In this document: positions 35,310 to 48,700 of the stretch, one piece after another
Layout: each line of letters opens with the position of its first letter
Position numbering within the stretch: the first letter of the stretch is position 1
Assembly: GCA_000149265.1 (NCBI GenBank)
Contig: CH000170.1
Span: forward strand, 196,773 to 260,772
Length of the DNA: 64,000 bases
Direction: 5' to 3'
Origin: Ciona savignyi
Taxonomy: Eukaryota; Chordata; Ascidiacea; Phlebobranchia; Cionidae
Program-made: the position numbers and the translations under genes
The notes under the pieces: model-generated
The model's input: the letters and a program-made list of their open reading frames with translations, nothing else
What the model was told of the DNA's origin: nothing
The model's database searches: none

Positions 35310-36245
35310 TTATAAAACACTACAGACACTGTGGTGCAGCCGATGACGGGCCCTTGTCTGAGACAGGTCGTTACTTTTGCCCTCACTGCGAACAAGCAGG
35401 GCTGGGGAACCTAAAGTCGGCACTCCCCAACTTCGGATCCACCATCATTAGTTTATTCCCCGGTCTCCCCCGAATAGTTATACCCTATCCTTACAACCTA
35501 AAGATCATCAAATTATATTACTCTTCAGTGGGCCACTGACTCCGGGGCAATTGGTATGCCCTGCCCCATTAAGATCTGTCTCAGGTCCTCAGCTGCGCAT
35601 CCCTTCCATGACGCGTGGGGAAGCCCATGTTGGCTCAGCACAATCGAGCCCCTTGTTTACGAGACAACATGTGGCAAATGCTTGCGGCCCGTGAATACCT
35701 CGCAAAATATGCGGAAACGGTATCGCACTTCGAAAAGTTTTCTGGCGAATCCCTTGTTTCTTTCCCTCCGCCCGTAGCCAAAACGAAGTATAAATTAGAC
35801 CTTCCATCAACTAGTACTCCTCCCCCCGTAAATTTCCCAAATGAAAACCCTACAAACCAATTGAAACCATAAGAAAACTCCTCACCGGGTCTAGCCATCT
35901 TTAAACTGTCAAAATCCCTAACCCTACCATTCTAGCCCATAACACTTGAGAGGTCGGTGTCGTGGCCCGCACTGAGCGAGGTTGTCATTACGAAGCCCAA
36001 ACTAAAGAAAAAACATCCCTCGCTAACATACGCCCTGGATAAGTATCCACCCTCACCCCAGATCAAACCTTCGACCCCAGCCCCTCTTGGCCACCCAGTA
36101 ATTTCAAGTCCAAAATCAACCCCACCCCAATTACCCTCTACCCTAAAACTGTTGTGGAAATGCGTTATTGCGTTAATTTCTATCCCTGCAGTAATACGTG
36201 CAGGATTCCAGACAGTTATTTTGTGCACTGTAATCATGCATGCCA
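35310..36245 (+). pseudogene. GC-richer island with decayed reading frame, unknown family
   Basis: Base composition is clearly richer in G+C than the surroundings. One forward frame (start coordinate mod 3 = 2) stays coding-like from about 35318 to 36245 with several stops. It includes a Cys/His cluster (HCGAADDGPL..FCPHCEQAG), a helical stretch MWQMLAAREYLAKYAETVSH and a Lys/Pro-rich tail. I do not recognise it. A decayed retroelement ORF or other insertion is the most likely origin. Confidence 0.35.
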
Positions 36246-36519
36246 TGTAATCATGCCGGAATTCATGTAATAATCATTTACTTTGGAATGTTACATTCTT
36301 TACGTGTATTTCGTACTATATAACCAACCTGATATGTTTTCGCTTTCAAAGAACGCCGCCACGATGAGCAAATAAAATTAGTAATGACAATGGTTAAGCC
36401 AAGCACAGATGAGGTACAATTACGTACAAGTAACTCAATGGCAGCAACACCAAACTTTAACCGTCTATGGATCGAAACCACATTCAGTATGCAAGGTACG
36501 TTCGTCTCCGGCCAAGTAA

Positions 36520-37741
36520 TCTAACACGAGCAAACCCCACAAAGGGTAGAAGTTAGGCGGAACTCTAACCAAGAAACTTGTCCCGCCCAGTCCGACCTTC
36601 TAAACCCTTGGAGGATTGGCTGAGTGTGCGGAGCGTGGGACCGAATCAGGAGATTGTATAGAACATCGGTTCGAGGGCTCAAAACGGCCCCACAGCTGAC
36701 TGCAGTATAACATATCCCCCGTCAACGTTCTCCGTGAAGATGGTTGTTGCAGCTACCATCTCAGCACCCTTGAGCGGGAAGCGTGGAGCGACCTAGAGTC
36801 TGGCCAGACCGGGCGGTGGACCGACGGAGAATGCTGGGTTCCTCTATCCAGCCGAGCCAATCATCGATCTCCCTGACGGAAGCGAGGAATTGGCGATGCT
36901 GGTAGTACAATACCATCTAACGAGGTATTTGGCGCTTTCTGTCGGGATCTCGAGCGATGAAAGGCGCTTACGTCGACCAACCGAAGGCCAAAACCGCGGT
37001 GCGGCTGCCCGGGCCACCAGAGCCGGGACGATCGTCAAGATCCAAAAGATCGAGACGATCAAGAAGACCCCGGTCTGGTAACATGCGGACGGCCGCAAAG
37101 ATACAAGCGTGCGCCGCGCTGAGCTCGGCCTTTGGAAGGGACATGAAAGCGACTGTCCGTCTCATCATAAATGGAGAACAAACCCTCGCTGCAAGATCGA
37201 CACCAAACCCATCGAGGGTCGTTTTCGCGACGAGCTGTCGCCGCTGGCTCGGGAAGGGCCAGAGTGCTCGTTGCTCCCTTGGATGGCTAAAGCCCAGGCA
37301 GGTGAGCATGCGCCATCGAATGATAGCCAACCCGGCGATGCATACGATGGGGCCGTCACGACGCTGGAGGTGGAGATAGTCCTCAGTACCCTGAACCTCG
37401 GCTCTGCCCCGGGATCTTCGAAGTTTGTGGAATCGAGCGGCGGGTTTCGGGGCTTTGGAAGAGCAGCCGGGTCACGCTTACATCTGCAAGGATCCAGAGA
37501 GTCACCTCGACGATTTGAAAAATATCGTCGAGGAAGCTGGCGAAGTGGACGTTGGTGTTACGTGCAATTTTACTCATACGTGCAATTTACGTTTAAAACT
37601 AATGTGGGATTCACCTCGGACGTCCCTGTCCGACTGGCAGCTCGTGTGGCTTTCCGGAGGTCGGCGGGCATCCTTTATCCGGTTTTCCACGATTTGTGCC
37701 CCATTACCGAGTCCCGCTGTAACGTTGTCATAGTTCTTTAA
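36520..37741 (+). pseudogene. Second GC-rich island with long, once-interrupted frame
   Basis: Strongly GC-rich. The same forward frame as the preceding island is open from about 36840 to the stop at 37739-37741, apart from one TAA near 37079. It begins around EPIIDLPDGSEELAMLVVQY and is followed by an Arg-rich region. Other frames are also open for 100 or more codons, which GC-rich DNA does by chance. No domain is recognised. Upstream (36580-36690) is a tRNA-like patch (attggctgagtgtgcgg..ggttcgagggctc) that lacks an acceptor stem. Possibly part of a retroelement, or foreign DNA. Confidence 0.3.
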
Positions 37742-38569
37742 GAGACAACCGACCCAAAATGCACATTTCCTCGTTGTGAGTGTTTTAAGTAATACGTAAT
37801 AACCGAATTACAATACACAATGCTTTCCTACCAGATGTAATGCGCTATTTCCTCTTTGTTGACATTCTAATACATTAACAATGCGTTGCTTGTGCAAACC
37901 AAACATGTTTTCACACCAGCATTTGCCAAAATCGAAAAGTTCCACATTTGTGTATCAAATTCACACGACTAATATAAAATAAAAATATATTAATATTACG
38001 GGTTACCTATGAGGCTTCTATGATATTATTAAGTTATAAATAATGCACCATTACTTGCAATCCGGTATCCGGCTCGTTTTGTCAAAGGTTTATGTTTTGT
38101 CAAAGTCGTTAAAACGATGTTTTAACACTTTTCCAGAACATTCCCATTTATTTAATTTCACTGAAACTAGTGATCTTTCACATATTCGCTTCATATAATA
38201 AAGAGGAAAATGTCAATCAAGTTAAATTTTCGGGTTGTATTAGCGATTATGGTTTAAATCTACACTAAAAAAACCTGGGTAAATCGCGTCAGAGAAATTA
38301 CCGAGAGACCCAAGAATATCAGCATGAAAGCCCTTTTGCGAATGTTCGTCACCGTTTATTATAATAGCAACCGATATTTCAAAACGTGACTGGTATATGG
38401 ATTATTAAACTGATAAGAGAAACCGATAAAGACAATTCACGCTATATTGTAAGGAGAGTTATGGGTGAATAAAATAAACGAACAAACGACATACGGTCTC
38501 TACATATCACAAGTTAACACGGGAAATCCCTTAAAATCATTACTACTTTATTAATCAGCCAAGAATATG
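37742..38569. other. AT-rich intergenic DNA
   Basis: No gene, RNA or repeat that I can support. It separates the GC-rich islands from the SINE cluster. Confidence 0.45.
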
Positions 38570-38780
38570 ATAGAATAGGATATTCATGTTTATCCCCGTG
38601 AATGGGAAAACCAGGGGGGTTAACACACGGGCAATCGTCAGATCACCTCGCGCCCATCGTCGGGTTACCGGAGCTATTGCAATGTGTTGTGTATGATAGA
38701 CAGGTTCCTTCAACTTAGAATCCATTAATCCGATGGGTTCAGGCAATGTACGCATTTAACCGCCAAACTAACCGGCCGGA
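38570..38780 (-). repeat. SINE family 1, internally deleted copy
   Basis: Tail gatagaataggatattcatg at left, cgtcgggttaccggagctat, then a jump from ggttcaggcaatgtac to the head (gcatttaaccgccaaac..ccggccgga). About 80 bp of the middle is missing. Confidence 0.85.
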
Positions 38781-38959
38781 CAAACACTCAAAACCATTCA
38801 TTACAAATCGATAGAGAAACAAAAAAGATTTAGATACAATATTTCCCATCATATCCCCGAAATCCCGTAATATTTTAAAACAATTCAATTTTTTGTTTTT
38901 GTTGTCAATTTTTAGTATATACCCACGTAAATACTTGATTCAGAAAACCTGGATATCAG

Positions 38960-39182
38960 TTTTGGATTGGTAACCCGAAACCCATTAGTTTCTGCTTCCA
39001 GAAAGAAACAATGTACACTTTGAATAAAATATACCAATGGTTTCAGAGTGCAGAAAAAAATATGAATAAGTTATACCAAATGATATAACATGTCAAAAAA
39101 TATGATGGGCACTCAACGGGGGTTTTAAAAATAATAGTCGTTCACACGTGGTGGACACTCTTTAGTTGAAATAAGATTGTTA
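38960..39182 (+). repeat. Terminal fragment of the composite 330-bp-unit element
   Basis: Shares the tail of 31487-35041: tttctgcttccagaaa.. and the end cacacgtggtggacactctt followed by tagttg. No 330-bp units are attached. Confidence 0.55.
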
Positions 39183-39290
39183 TGTGTTCTCATTGTATAA
39201 GCAAAATTACACAAACACCAAACCGTTTCATAGTTCCTAAAATCAACAACTAAAATCTCCTAAAATATTTTTAAGTTTAGTTGATAGCCT

Positions 39291-39499
39291 GTCGGGTTAC
39301 TGCCGGGTTACCGGAGTTATTGCAATGTGTTGTGTATGATTCAAACGTTCCTTCAAATTAGTAAAACCCATTAATCCGGTGGGTCCAGGCAATGTCCATT
39401 AAGTGCCTTGCGCAAGGATACAACCAACTACCTAGTGACCAGTTTTGTATCTAATATCCTTCGCTAAAATGCCACGAACTAACCCACCCGACTAATCTG
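39291..39499 (-). repeat. SINE family 1, partial
   Basis: Contains gggttaccggagttattgca, acccattaatccggtgggtc and a diverged tRNA-like head at right. Confidence 0.8.
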
Positions 39500-39910
39500 T
39501 ATGATACAATACTTCTGGTAACCCGATGCTGAGCAACTAGATGATCTTAAAAAGAACTTCAACCCAATATTCTCTCTACCTCCCTAATGAAAACTGACTG
39601 ACATCACTAAAAGGGCTGTCACTCAAAATCCTGCTACATGATGTATTCGATTTTTTACAATTTAAAATTGAAGTTTGGATTCTGAACCTAAAACCTTTTA
39701 AATTTTTGCCCAACTTTTTTGAGCTACTACTTCTCCGTACATTGGGAAAATTTACTTAAGAGAACAGCTAGAAGATGCATGCTGCTTTTAACCAAACAAA
39801 CATTGGGGAATCACCACCATTGTTACTTAGAAAAAACACTCTTTTTTTATATACCGTGACTAAAAGCCACATGTCATTTATGGCCACGCATAGATAACTT
39901 TTAACTGGTT

Positions 39911-40177
39911 ATAGGGATATAATAGTCATGTTTATCCCCCCCGTTAATGGGAAAAAACCAAGGGGGTTGTTAGTTAATACACGGGCAATCGTTACATCAT
40001 CTCGCGCCCATAGTTGGGTTACCAGAGCTATTGCAGTGTATTATGTATGATTCACACGTTCTTTTAATTATGTCCGTAAAGTGCCTCGCTCAAAAGGACA
40101 CAACCGATTAGCTAGCCACCAGTTTCGCACCTGCAACATTTCGATTGAAAGGCGACGCACTTAACCTCCAGACTAAA
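39911..40177 (-). repeat. SINE family 1, partial
   Basis: Contains tcatgtttatcccccccgtt, ttaccagagctattgcagtg and the head ctgcaacatttcgattgaaa then ggcgacgcacttaacc. The middle is shortened. Confidence 0.85.
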
Positions 40178-40373
40178 ATAGTGAGATTAATTTTGGAATG
40201 TCTTCTATAGTTGTTTAATCATGAAAAATTTAATTTACATCATGGCAAGAAAGAAATGTTACTTGAATCAGAATTACTAAACTTATTTATACATAATTAT
40301 AATTACCTTGTTCTTAATTTACCTTGTTCTTACCGGATGTGTTTTATGTGTTTAAAACAAACGAAACAACAAA

Positions 40374-40455
40374 TTAGCTTGCAACCAGTTGTTTCAAACG
40401 TGCAACGTTTCGGCTAAAAGTCAGCACATTATCCCACCAAGATAATTGGTCGTAC
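40374..40455 (-). repeat. SINE family 1, head fragment
   Basis: Only the tRNA-like head region: gcaaccagttgtttcaaacg, then tgcaacgtttcggctaaaag. Confidence 0.55.
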
Positions 40456-40884
40456 AAAATGTTTCCATAATTTCACCCCCTCTCATACAACAACCGTTTT
40501 TACAAGTCACAGTAGACTAAACATACATTCTGGCGTAATTAATTACACTAAACACATTAATAATGAAAAATACTGATAAACGTGAGGGCTTCGGCATTTT
40601 CATGCACTAATTTAGGCAAAACAAAACTGCAAACTTTTGTCTACGCTACTTTATTAAATGTATGGTACATTTTTGTATGAACTGCTAGTTCCGAACTTTA
40701 CAGGTGATAAAAGGCACACAATCAAGGTACAATAGGGGTAAAATATTTCGTGATTAAAAATCATAACAATGGAGGTTACATCGAAAAGCTATTAATTACA
40801 TGTCCATAACAATAATATAAAACATTGAACAAAGGTTTAAGACACAAATGGAAATAATATATGTCAGGATTTATTTTATCATAT

Positions 40885-43800
40885 TTACAACTGCACTGAA
40901 AGTTTGAAGACATGAACGGAATGCTTGTATAGAACATCATCGGGTAAATGCTCACACCAAGACAAATCCACATCGTCGTATTTTCCTTCCAAATACGCTA
41001 CCAGTATATCCTTCAATCTAAAAATAAATAACTAAGTTATAAGCTATAAAGCTTCAAACACACAAACTATTAGCTTTATCTATAAGTGACATATGTTGAT
41101 AACCTAATGGATTACCAGTACATTTACGGTAATGCACTTGATATAAAAATAAGAAAAAACAAACGAACAGACGCTGTTGTTAAACCTGGCATTTACAGTT
41201 TGCAAATAGTCAACAGTTACAGCCTTGGCAATAGTAAAAAAGCATGACCCACAATACTACACCTTGATAATAATTCAGTCTAAAATTGGTGTCCTATCCC
41301 TAAGTCTTATTTAATACAAAAAGTTTTCCTAATAAAGATATTTTTCAAAGAAATTCAAGCATAAATATAATTGTTTATTTAAATTATATCAGTTGTGTAT
41401 TTACCAGATATTGAAAAGTTTTACCGAATGTGTTAAAGCTTTAAGAAAATAATCATTGATACAAGTATGATAAAATACTCACCTCCAATCCAGTGTCATT
41501 TCTTTTCCAGACATTAAAAGAGAATTAAGCTCCATTTGTAACCTAGGAATGTTCATGTTTGCTAATTCTCTTTTCAGCCGAAGCAGTGATTCACCTTGTA
41601 TATTCTCCATGAAGTCTAAGAGTTTAAAATCATCATTATGACACTCATTATTTGTCCACATAGATGGGAAAAGTATGTATACACTCATTAGCGTAATTGT
41701 TTTTTTCACTAAAGGCAAACAAAGATACACCATCCTATAATCCTAATATTATAAGGGCAGTTAATAAATTACATTGATAATTACACAATTTGAAGATTAA
41801 TGTTATAAATAGACTTAAAGATATTGACATTTTGCTCTGTAGCAAGTGTAGCAATCAGAACTTTAAAACAACAGAACAATTTCAAATCTTACTGTGGTAA
41901 TATTTCAACCCGTAATTGGATGTCACATTTTTTTAGAAAATGTAAAAGATGAACACTTACAATTGTCTCTTATTGTCTTAAAGGGATCGTCTCCATTAAG
42001 CACGAATCGAACTGAGCGATGCCATGACATTCTTTCATAGAGCGCCTCAACATGACCAATTTGTGCAGCTCGTGGAATCAATTCAGTCTCTTCCGGTGGA
42101 AGTAACATTTCCTTATCGACGTAATCACACAGGCTTTGATCTGATTCACCACCCAGCTAAGATAAAGATAAACTAACATTTTACGGCATTGACTTTTATT
42201 AAGTTTAAAATAAACATCATTACTATTTAACAACATATCTCAAAAACAACTGTCATATTCCCTGCTATTCACCTTGGCAATTAAACTAATAGCAAGGGTA
42301 ATAGTTCGAACTGCTTCACAAATATCTGCGCTCCTTGCAACTTTCACATTTGCGTCCAAATCCTGTATCAGACATTGCGGGAATGGTACCTTTAACATAA
42401 TATTGTTGTTAGAAACATCCTAATCACCGATGGGTTTGGATAAGTAGAAGTTACACTATAGAAAAGTGTTTGTGTTAAGCCTTTCCACATTAAAACTTCC
42501 ATAATATACATTATTAGACTTATCAGGTGGAGAAAGTGGGTGTCACAGGGACATGTTATTTTGAAATACTTTTTCAAAATAACATAATTTGAATAAAGTT
42601 TATAAGTATGCCTTTACTTCTATTGAGAAAACAAATTATTGAATGGTGTAAGAAAGTGTCCAAGACTTATAACGTCTTTTGTAAAGGATCTAGAGCAGGG
42701 GCCGGCAACCTTTTTATAGTCGCGGGCCAAAACGAAACTTAACATGATCTCGGCGGGCCGTAATAATTTTCTCAACTCCATATCAACTTTTTTACGTTTT
42801 GATAACATTTCTAAATTGCAAAATAAATTAGAAAAATATATGTTTATCCATCGTACAGGACTTTAGTTAGTAAAGAACACGATGCAAACACATATGAAAT
42901 AGCAAAAACGATGTCTGTTGTGTCGTAATGTTACATGTCATAATATGTGTCAATACGTCATAATGTCATAATATTACAATTGGATTGCTTCTACTCTCAC
43001 TAATGCGCATGCCAACAAACACACACACTTATTGCTTTCTCTCAAAGCATTTTCTTTGTCTGCACGCACACATTCTCCATAGACACGGTCAGGCGCATTT
43101 CTATTAGGCCTATTGCCGCATAGACTGTTGAAATTCATTATGATCTAAGATTGCAGATGACACAGTGGGCCGTATTCTATAATACTTCAGTAAGATGTCT
43201 TGGGCCGGATGATTTTGCTTGGCGGGCCGGATGCGGCCCGCGAGCCGTAGGTTGCCGACCCCTGATCTAGAGTGATGCTTCACTTTAATGTGAAAAGCCT
43301 TTGGTTTTAAACACGTGATGCTTTTCTGATTTGTTTTTAATTTTATATTATCATACCCTTTTTGCAAAAATTAAGTTCTTACCACATGTCTGTTGTTTAA
43401 TGGCAGCATCGCTAATTAAGAACAAATTCAGGGCAATTGTACAATATTTCGTTCAGCATGAATGCTTGTATCAGCAAAATTATATGAAATACTTTAAAGA
43501 CAACATAAAATCCACTCTTAACACTTAAAACTGGTGTAACAATTTTTTCATTCCAGCAATTCCAACTGCTACTAGGACACTCCACTAATAAAGGGCTGAC
43601 TAAGTGGTCATTATAATGGTTAAAAACAAATACTGGTAGAAAATGGAAAAACAAAAAAACTCCCCATTAATACCCTAATAAATGTTGTAATGGGAACTGA
43701 GATAAATTTTAAAATTGGAGCACTTATTGTACCTGCACAGTATTTTTTCTGACGATTTCAAGTTCATTTTCCAGTCCAACGTCTTGCGGATAAAGCATTA

Positions 43801-45785
43801 ATGGTATAGTCTGTAAATGTTTAACATTATCAAGTAGATATAAAATATGAAATTCTTTTGTAAATTACCTCTGTTTTAATGAAACTCTTTGTAAGAATAA
43901 ACTTCTCCAATACCTAAAACAAGATGGATTAATCTATTTTCCAATTAGACACAATATTTATAATTTACNNNNNNNNNNNNNNNNNNNNNNNNNNNNNNNN
44001 NNNNNNNNNNNNNNNNNNNNNNNNNNNNNNNNNNNNNNNNNNNNNNNNNNNNNNNNNNNNNNNNNNNNTTACCTTCATTTCAAGTAAACCAAAACTATAA
44101 GCAATGTTATGCTTAGTCCCTGTATTGTCTCTGCTGTACTCATACTGTGAATTGGCCAGAACAATTGGCATCAGGTCATAAGTCTCATCAAATGAAATTA
44201 TGTCCCTTTCCATTAACAAACCCACATCAATCAAGGGAAAACTGTGTGCAAATTTATGATTTACAATAGTTAGGCCGAAACTGCTAAAACTGGTGTCAAG
44301 ATCGTCGATCGAGTTGACAAAGAAATTTATCCAACTGAATGTGAAAAATAAATCACCTGGGTTTCGGAGACATAAGATCCCTGCATTTCGTCAGCAAACC
44401 ATTTTGCATGTTAATGAAATATTTCACCAAAAGAAGAGCACAACATCCTCTTCCATGTTTACTCGGCAAACACATGGATATTGGACTTTGCTGATTCATG
44501 TCTAGTTCAAAGAACCTCTTCGGTGTGTTGTACAGGGTGTCACTCTCACATACATCATTCCGGACCTAATAAAACAATTAGAAAATTAGAGCCTTTTTAA
44601 TTAGAAATGGAAAAAACTGTCAATAAGAAATATAATATCTATTAAAAAAACTTATGGTAACCAGAATGTTTTACATTAAAGAAAATATTAGTCCAAGACA
44701 ATATTTACTTTGTTCCAAATTGCAATGTACAGTTCAATATCATCTTCACTGTATCTCTCGTCATCTTCCATGAACTGCTGCAAAGTTATCTTTTCTGTTT
44801 TCCCAACATCTATTTTCTGTTGATACCTGAAAACATAAAATCAGGTTATACATGGAATATAGTAGTGACAATTTCTACACTTACCTTGCTATGAACATAT
44901 TCTGGACTCTAAGAACAGTGCACAGATACTGCAGAAGATCCAAATGTTGAACATTTAGCAAAACTTTTAGAATTGACCCATCACCTTAGAACAGATGTAA
45001 TAAGATGTAAAGTTTTTTTATTGCTAGTTAAATAAAAATATTAGTCTCAGATAATTATACATAAAATTGGCAAAGCAAAATAAACAATATATATATACAT
45101 ATGCCTTCAAAGTCAAACAGGGTCATTTAAAAATAATATTTTACCCCCCACTTCCACAGCTTCCAGCTTTTGTCGAACATGTTGAATATCTACATGCATC
45201 CGATAACTCCACAGCGCTGGACAGTTCCATTTAACAATCCCAGAGTCAAACTGTTGTGTCTCATTCAACTCATACACAAGTCTATTAAACATATGGTAGA
45301 ATTTGTGTAACAATTATTACTAATCCTGATTAATAATTAAAACATCTTACCTCTGAAGAGGCTTTTCAGCAACATTTCCAGCTCGTACTATCACAGATCG
45401 GCCCTCGTTTAACACTGTGTCAGCGTTTTGGAAAGAAAGGGATAAAAACTGTCTCTGAAACTCATCTTCCCATTGTTCCCTTGCAGCCATGTTCCTTAAC
45501 GACATCTTCTGGCCTTTATCCTGTAATTTTTGTAGATTTCTAATTCATAGATAAATTATATATATTAAATACTAAAAATATGATTAAACCTCCAATTATA
45601 CATAAACCGAAGCATGATGATTGATACATACTTTGTAATTTCTAAATTTGTGGACAATTTGGTGCATCAAGATATGCGCATCATCTATGCTTCTTCCAAG
45701 GCAAGTAGCCAGATTTATCATGTCATTCTGAATGTGGCGCAAAAGAAAACTTTTGACAGCTGCTTGGCTTTCAACTTTTAAAACC
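40885..45785 (-). CDS. RNF213: RNF213-like: C-terminal exons
   Basis: Thirteen exons in transcription order: 45632-45785, 45351-45520, 45145-45281, 44885-44984, 44709-44826, 44357-44565, 44073-44241, 43869-43913, 43733-43810, 42273-42389, 41961-42156, 41483-41708, 40885-41017. They encode the helical C-terminal domain after the RZ finger, with stretches such as KVESQAAVKSFLLRHIQNDM, MNQQSPISMCLPS, YSFGLLEMKVLEKFILTKSF and a C-terminus ending VFKLSVQL. The 100-bp N gap lies in an intron and the phases on both sides join without it. The intron between 42389 and 43733 contains a 569-bp hAT element. Confidence 0.88.
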
Positions 45786-48700
45786 CTAAAAAACGAATAT
45801 ATTAAATCTGAAATAATGCCTTATTAAAAAATATCTTACCTATTTAGATCATGCTTTTTTCTTGTAATCAATAAGCAAGAATGTAGGCAAATCCTTAATG
45901 CAGAAACCGACAACTTTGTTAGTTTCCGTACAGGAGTAGGTGGGGTACATTTGCTGGCATCTTTAAGTAAATAACCAGCTTGCGATTCCTCAGTTAGCTC
46001 ACCAGCCTTGTTTCCAGCATGCAACAAGCAGTATTTGTTTCCACCTATGTCACTTCCACATTCTGGACATTTCCCAGCTTGCTTTGGATAAGTGGATCCC
46101 TCGATAAAATAAACATGACCATTTGGACATTGGTACGCTTTAGGGGATGTATTGTGTGATCTTAAAAGCTTCATCACATTCTTAACTTCGAAGAAGTTAG
46201 AAGCAGGCATTGTTGGTAAGAATAGTGTTGTCATGATTTCTGGATTGTTTATGATGTCTGCCAAATTTGTTAATATACCAACTGTGTTGCTTAACAGAGA
46301 TGCACCAATAAGAGAAACCAGCTGAAAGATTTTGCTTTGAATTTGTGGTGTGTTTTCTTCAGTGTAATATTCATCCAGGTCTTGCTCAGCTAGGCTTCCA
46401 AAGAAAATTTGGTTAACTTTTCCATCTAAGTGAGTTTGAAGTTTGGCAGTGATGTAGCCATATGTTTGTTTTCTCAATCCACTTGCTAGACTACCACAGG
46501 CTGCCCAAACGGACAAAGCAAGCATAATTTGAAATATGCTGTCAGGCGCTTGTTGAATTTCATGAACAATTTTTTGGAAAATTATTGGTAAGTCTTCCTC
46601 CTGAGCAATATCCATGAAAATGGCCTTTGATCGGATGTAAACTTCACCAGTTAAAACAAGCAGATCTGAGTGTAAATAGAGGTGTTCACCCACTGCATCC
46701 TGAGCTGGTATAAGATTTGGAGGAACCAATGAAGTCTTGTATCCATCATTTTTAAGCATAAGGTTAAATGCATCCATTCCATAACGCCGACAAAGTGTCT
46801 TAACAATGTATTGCTTCATAACTAGAAATTCAACAGTTTTGCAACTTGCACACACTTTGGCCACAAAAGTTATATCTTGGTACACATTCGTTTTAGATTG
46901 TATTCGATAAATGCAATCAACAACAACCCTTGAAACAAATTTCAACTTTGCACAGACGTCAAGGTGCATGACTTGATTGAAGTAGTTTGCATATTTACAC
47001 AATACTATGCATTCATTAAAGAGATCAGCTGCATCCCCAGGACTTAAGTGTATCATCATATCTTGCCAACACTGGGTGTAAACGTCCATTAAAGATTTTT
47101 TATCAACAATGTTCGCCATGTTTTGAAATTGAAGATCAAGGTGGTGTTGAACAGACTGACGGTTGCAACGTAGAAGCAGCTGTAAGATGAATGAACGGAC
47201 TGTTGGTGTTTGGTCAAAGTGTTGGCGAATTGGCGAAATAGTTTGTGTGGTGTTGTTGCAAATAACAAACTTTTCAAGGGCATAAATCACTTTTTTATCA
47301 GGTGGTTGTGCCTTTTCCGCATAGGCTGTTTGTGTGCTGGGAAAGCATAGAGTAGACAAGTAATCCAAGAAGAAGCTTTGACAAGCTACTTCGAACTGAT
47401 TAAGAACTTTTCTGTCATCTGGTTGCAATGCCACAGGCTGCACTTCCCAGTTTGGGGGAATCTTCTTACGGCAAATAGGGCAGCTTTGTTCAGGATTTCC
47501 CACTGGAACACATGCTTGGCAAATGTAATGCCTACAAGGAAGCTTTACTGGTTTAACCAACTTATCTTTTTTGCAGACTCTGCATTGTAGTGTTTCCCAT
47601 GAGCACAAAAGTTTTAATTTTATTTCTTGCAGGCATCGTTTTAAAGTTTTTGTCAAAATATTCAAAAAACGAATGTCAGATAGATCTTGAATTGTTCGGG
47701 CTCCAGACCATAAACGTCTAGCTAAAGGTGCTAGCGTGGCTAAATATTTCTGAGCAGTTACAGGTAGGCAAGCATTTGGCACAAGCTGCTCCAAAAACAT
47801 TTGAACGAACACAATTCTTCTCCAGGACTCTTTTAGTTTGGAGGATGTAGATTTATTTAACAAAATTGCCTCAGCCACATGCTTAGCTTTTGATACCACA
47901 TCTTTCCACTTTTCACAGAAATCGACTTTGTCAATTTTAGGTACACCATCCACAAGATATTTCACAAGTGAATCAAATGCAGACAATGCAACAACAAAAG
48001 TGTCTTGGTTTGTCTGATCTTCTACCCATTGGTCAACATCCCTCAAAATTTCCGGCTGAAAATTTAAGACCTCAGATAACACTTTTAACTGTGCATTTGA
48101 TTCCATGAATAAAACAAAAGCTTCAAGTACAGCATTGTGTTTTGGGCCATTTTTATTTCTGTAACCCCGAAACAGTGCAAGCATGCATTTTTGAACTGCT
48201 TGATATTCTTCCATAGAAGCATCCTCTTTGTATAGAATGTGAGTCAGATCACTTATATAACAAGTAACATTGTTTATTGTGTCTGTTTCTGCTGCTGCGT
48301 TAAGTATGGGTTGAAGCTGAGAATGAGAAACCTTGTTGAAAAATGCAACTGGCATGTTATTGCGTCCTTTTAGCATATTCCAACTGTTAACCAGTTCCTC
48401 AGTAATCCTTCTACTAAAAGGAAATCTACAGTTGAATCGATTTTGTGAGTTGACAATTAAGTTCAAGTTCTTATCATATCTGGGCCAAGACAATGCCTTG
48501 GTAATAAAAGGGCTCTGAAATGTTTCAAGCCAAAGATTTAAGGATGCTTTATTGTCTTGGCTGAGCAAATCCAAGTTGTTGTCACCATCTGTAATTCGTG
48601 TAATGATGGCAATGGCAGTTGACACCAAGTTTCTTAGTTTAAGCCACAGGGTTTTGCGAAATGTTCCACCTTCCTGTAATCCATGCGGAGAACAAGCTTC

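Noticed and set aside
37109..37741. 210-codon frame as an intact gene
   Set aside because: Starts after an in-frame stop of a longer decayed frame, other frames are equally open in this GC-rich DNA, and no domain is recognised; kept only as a possible pseudogene.
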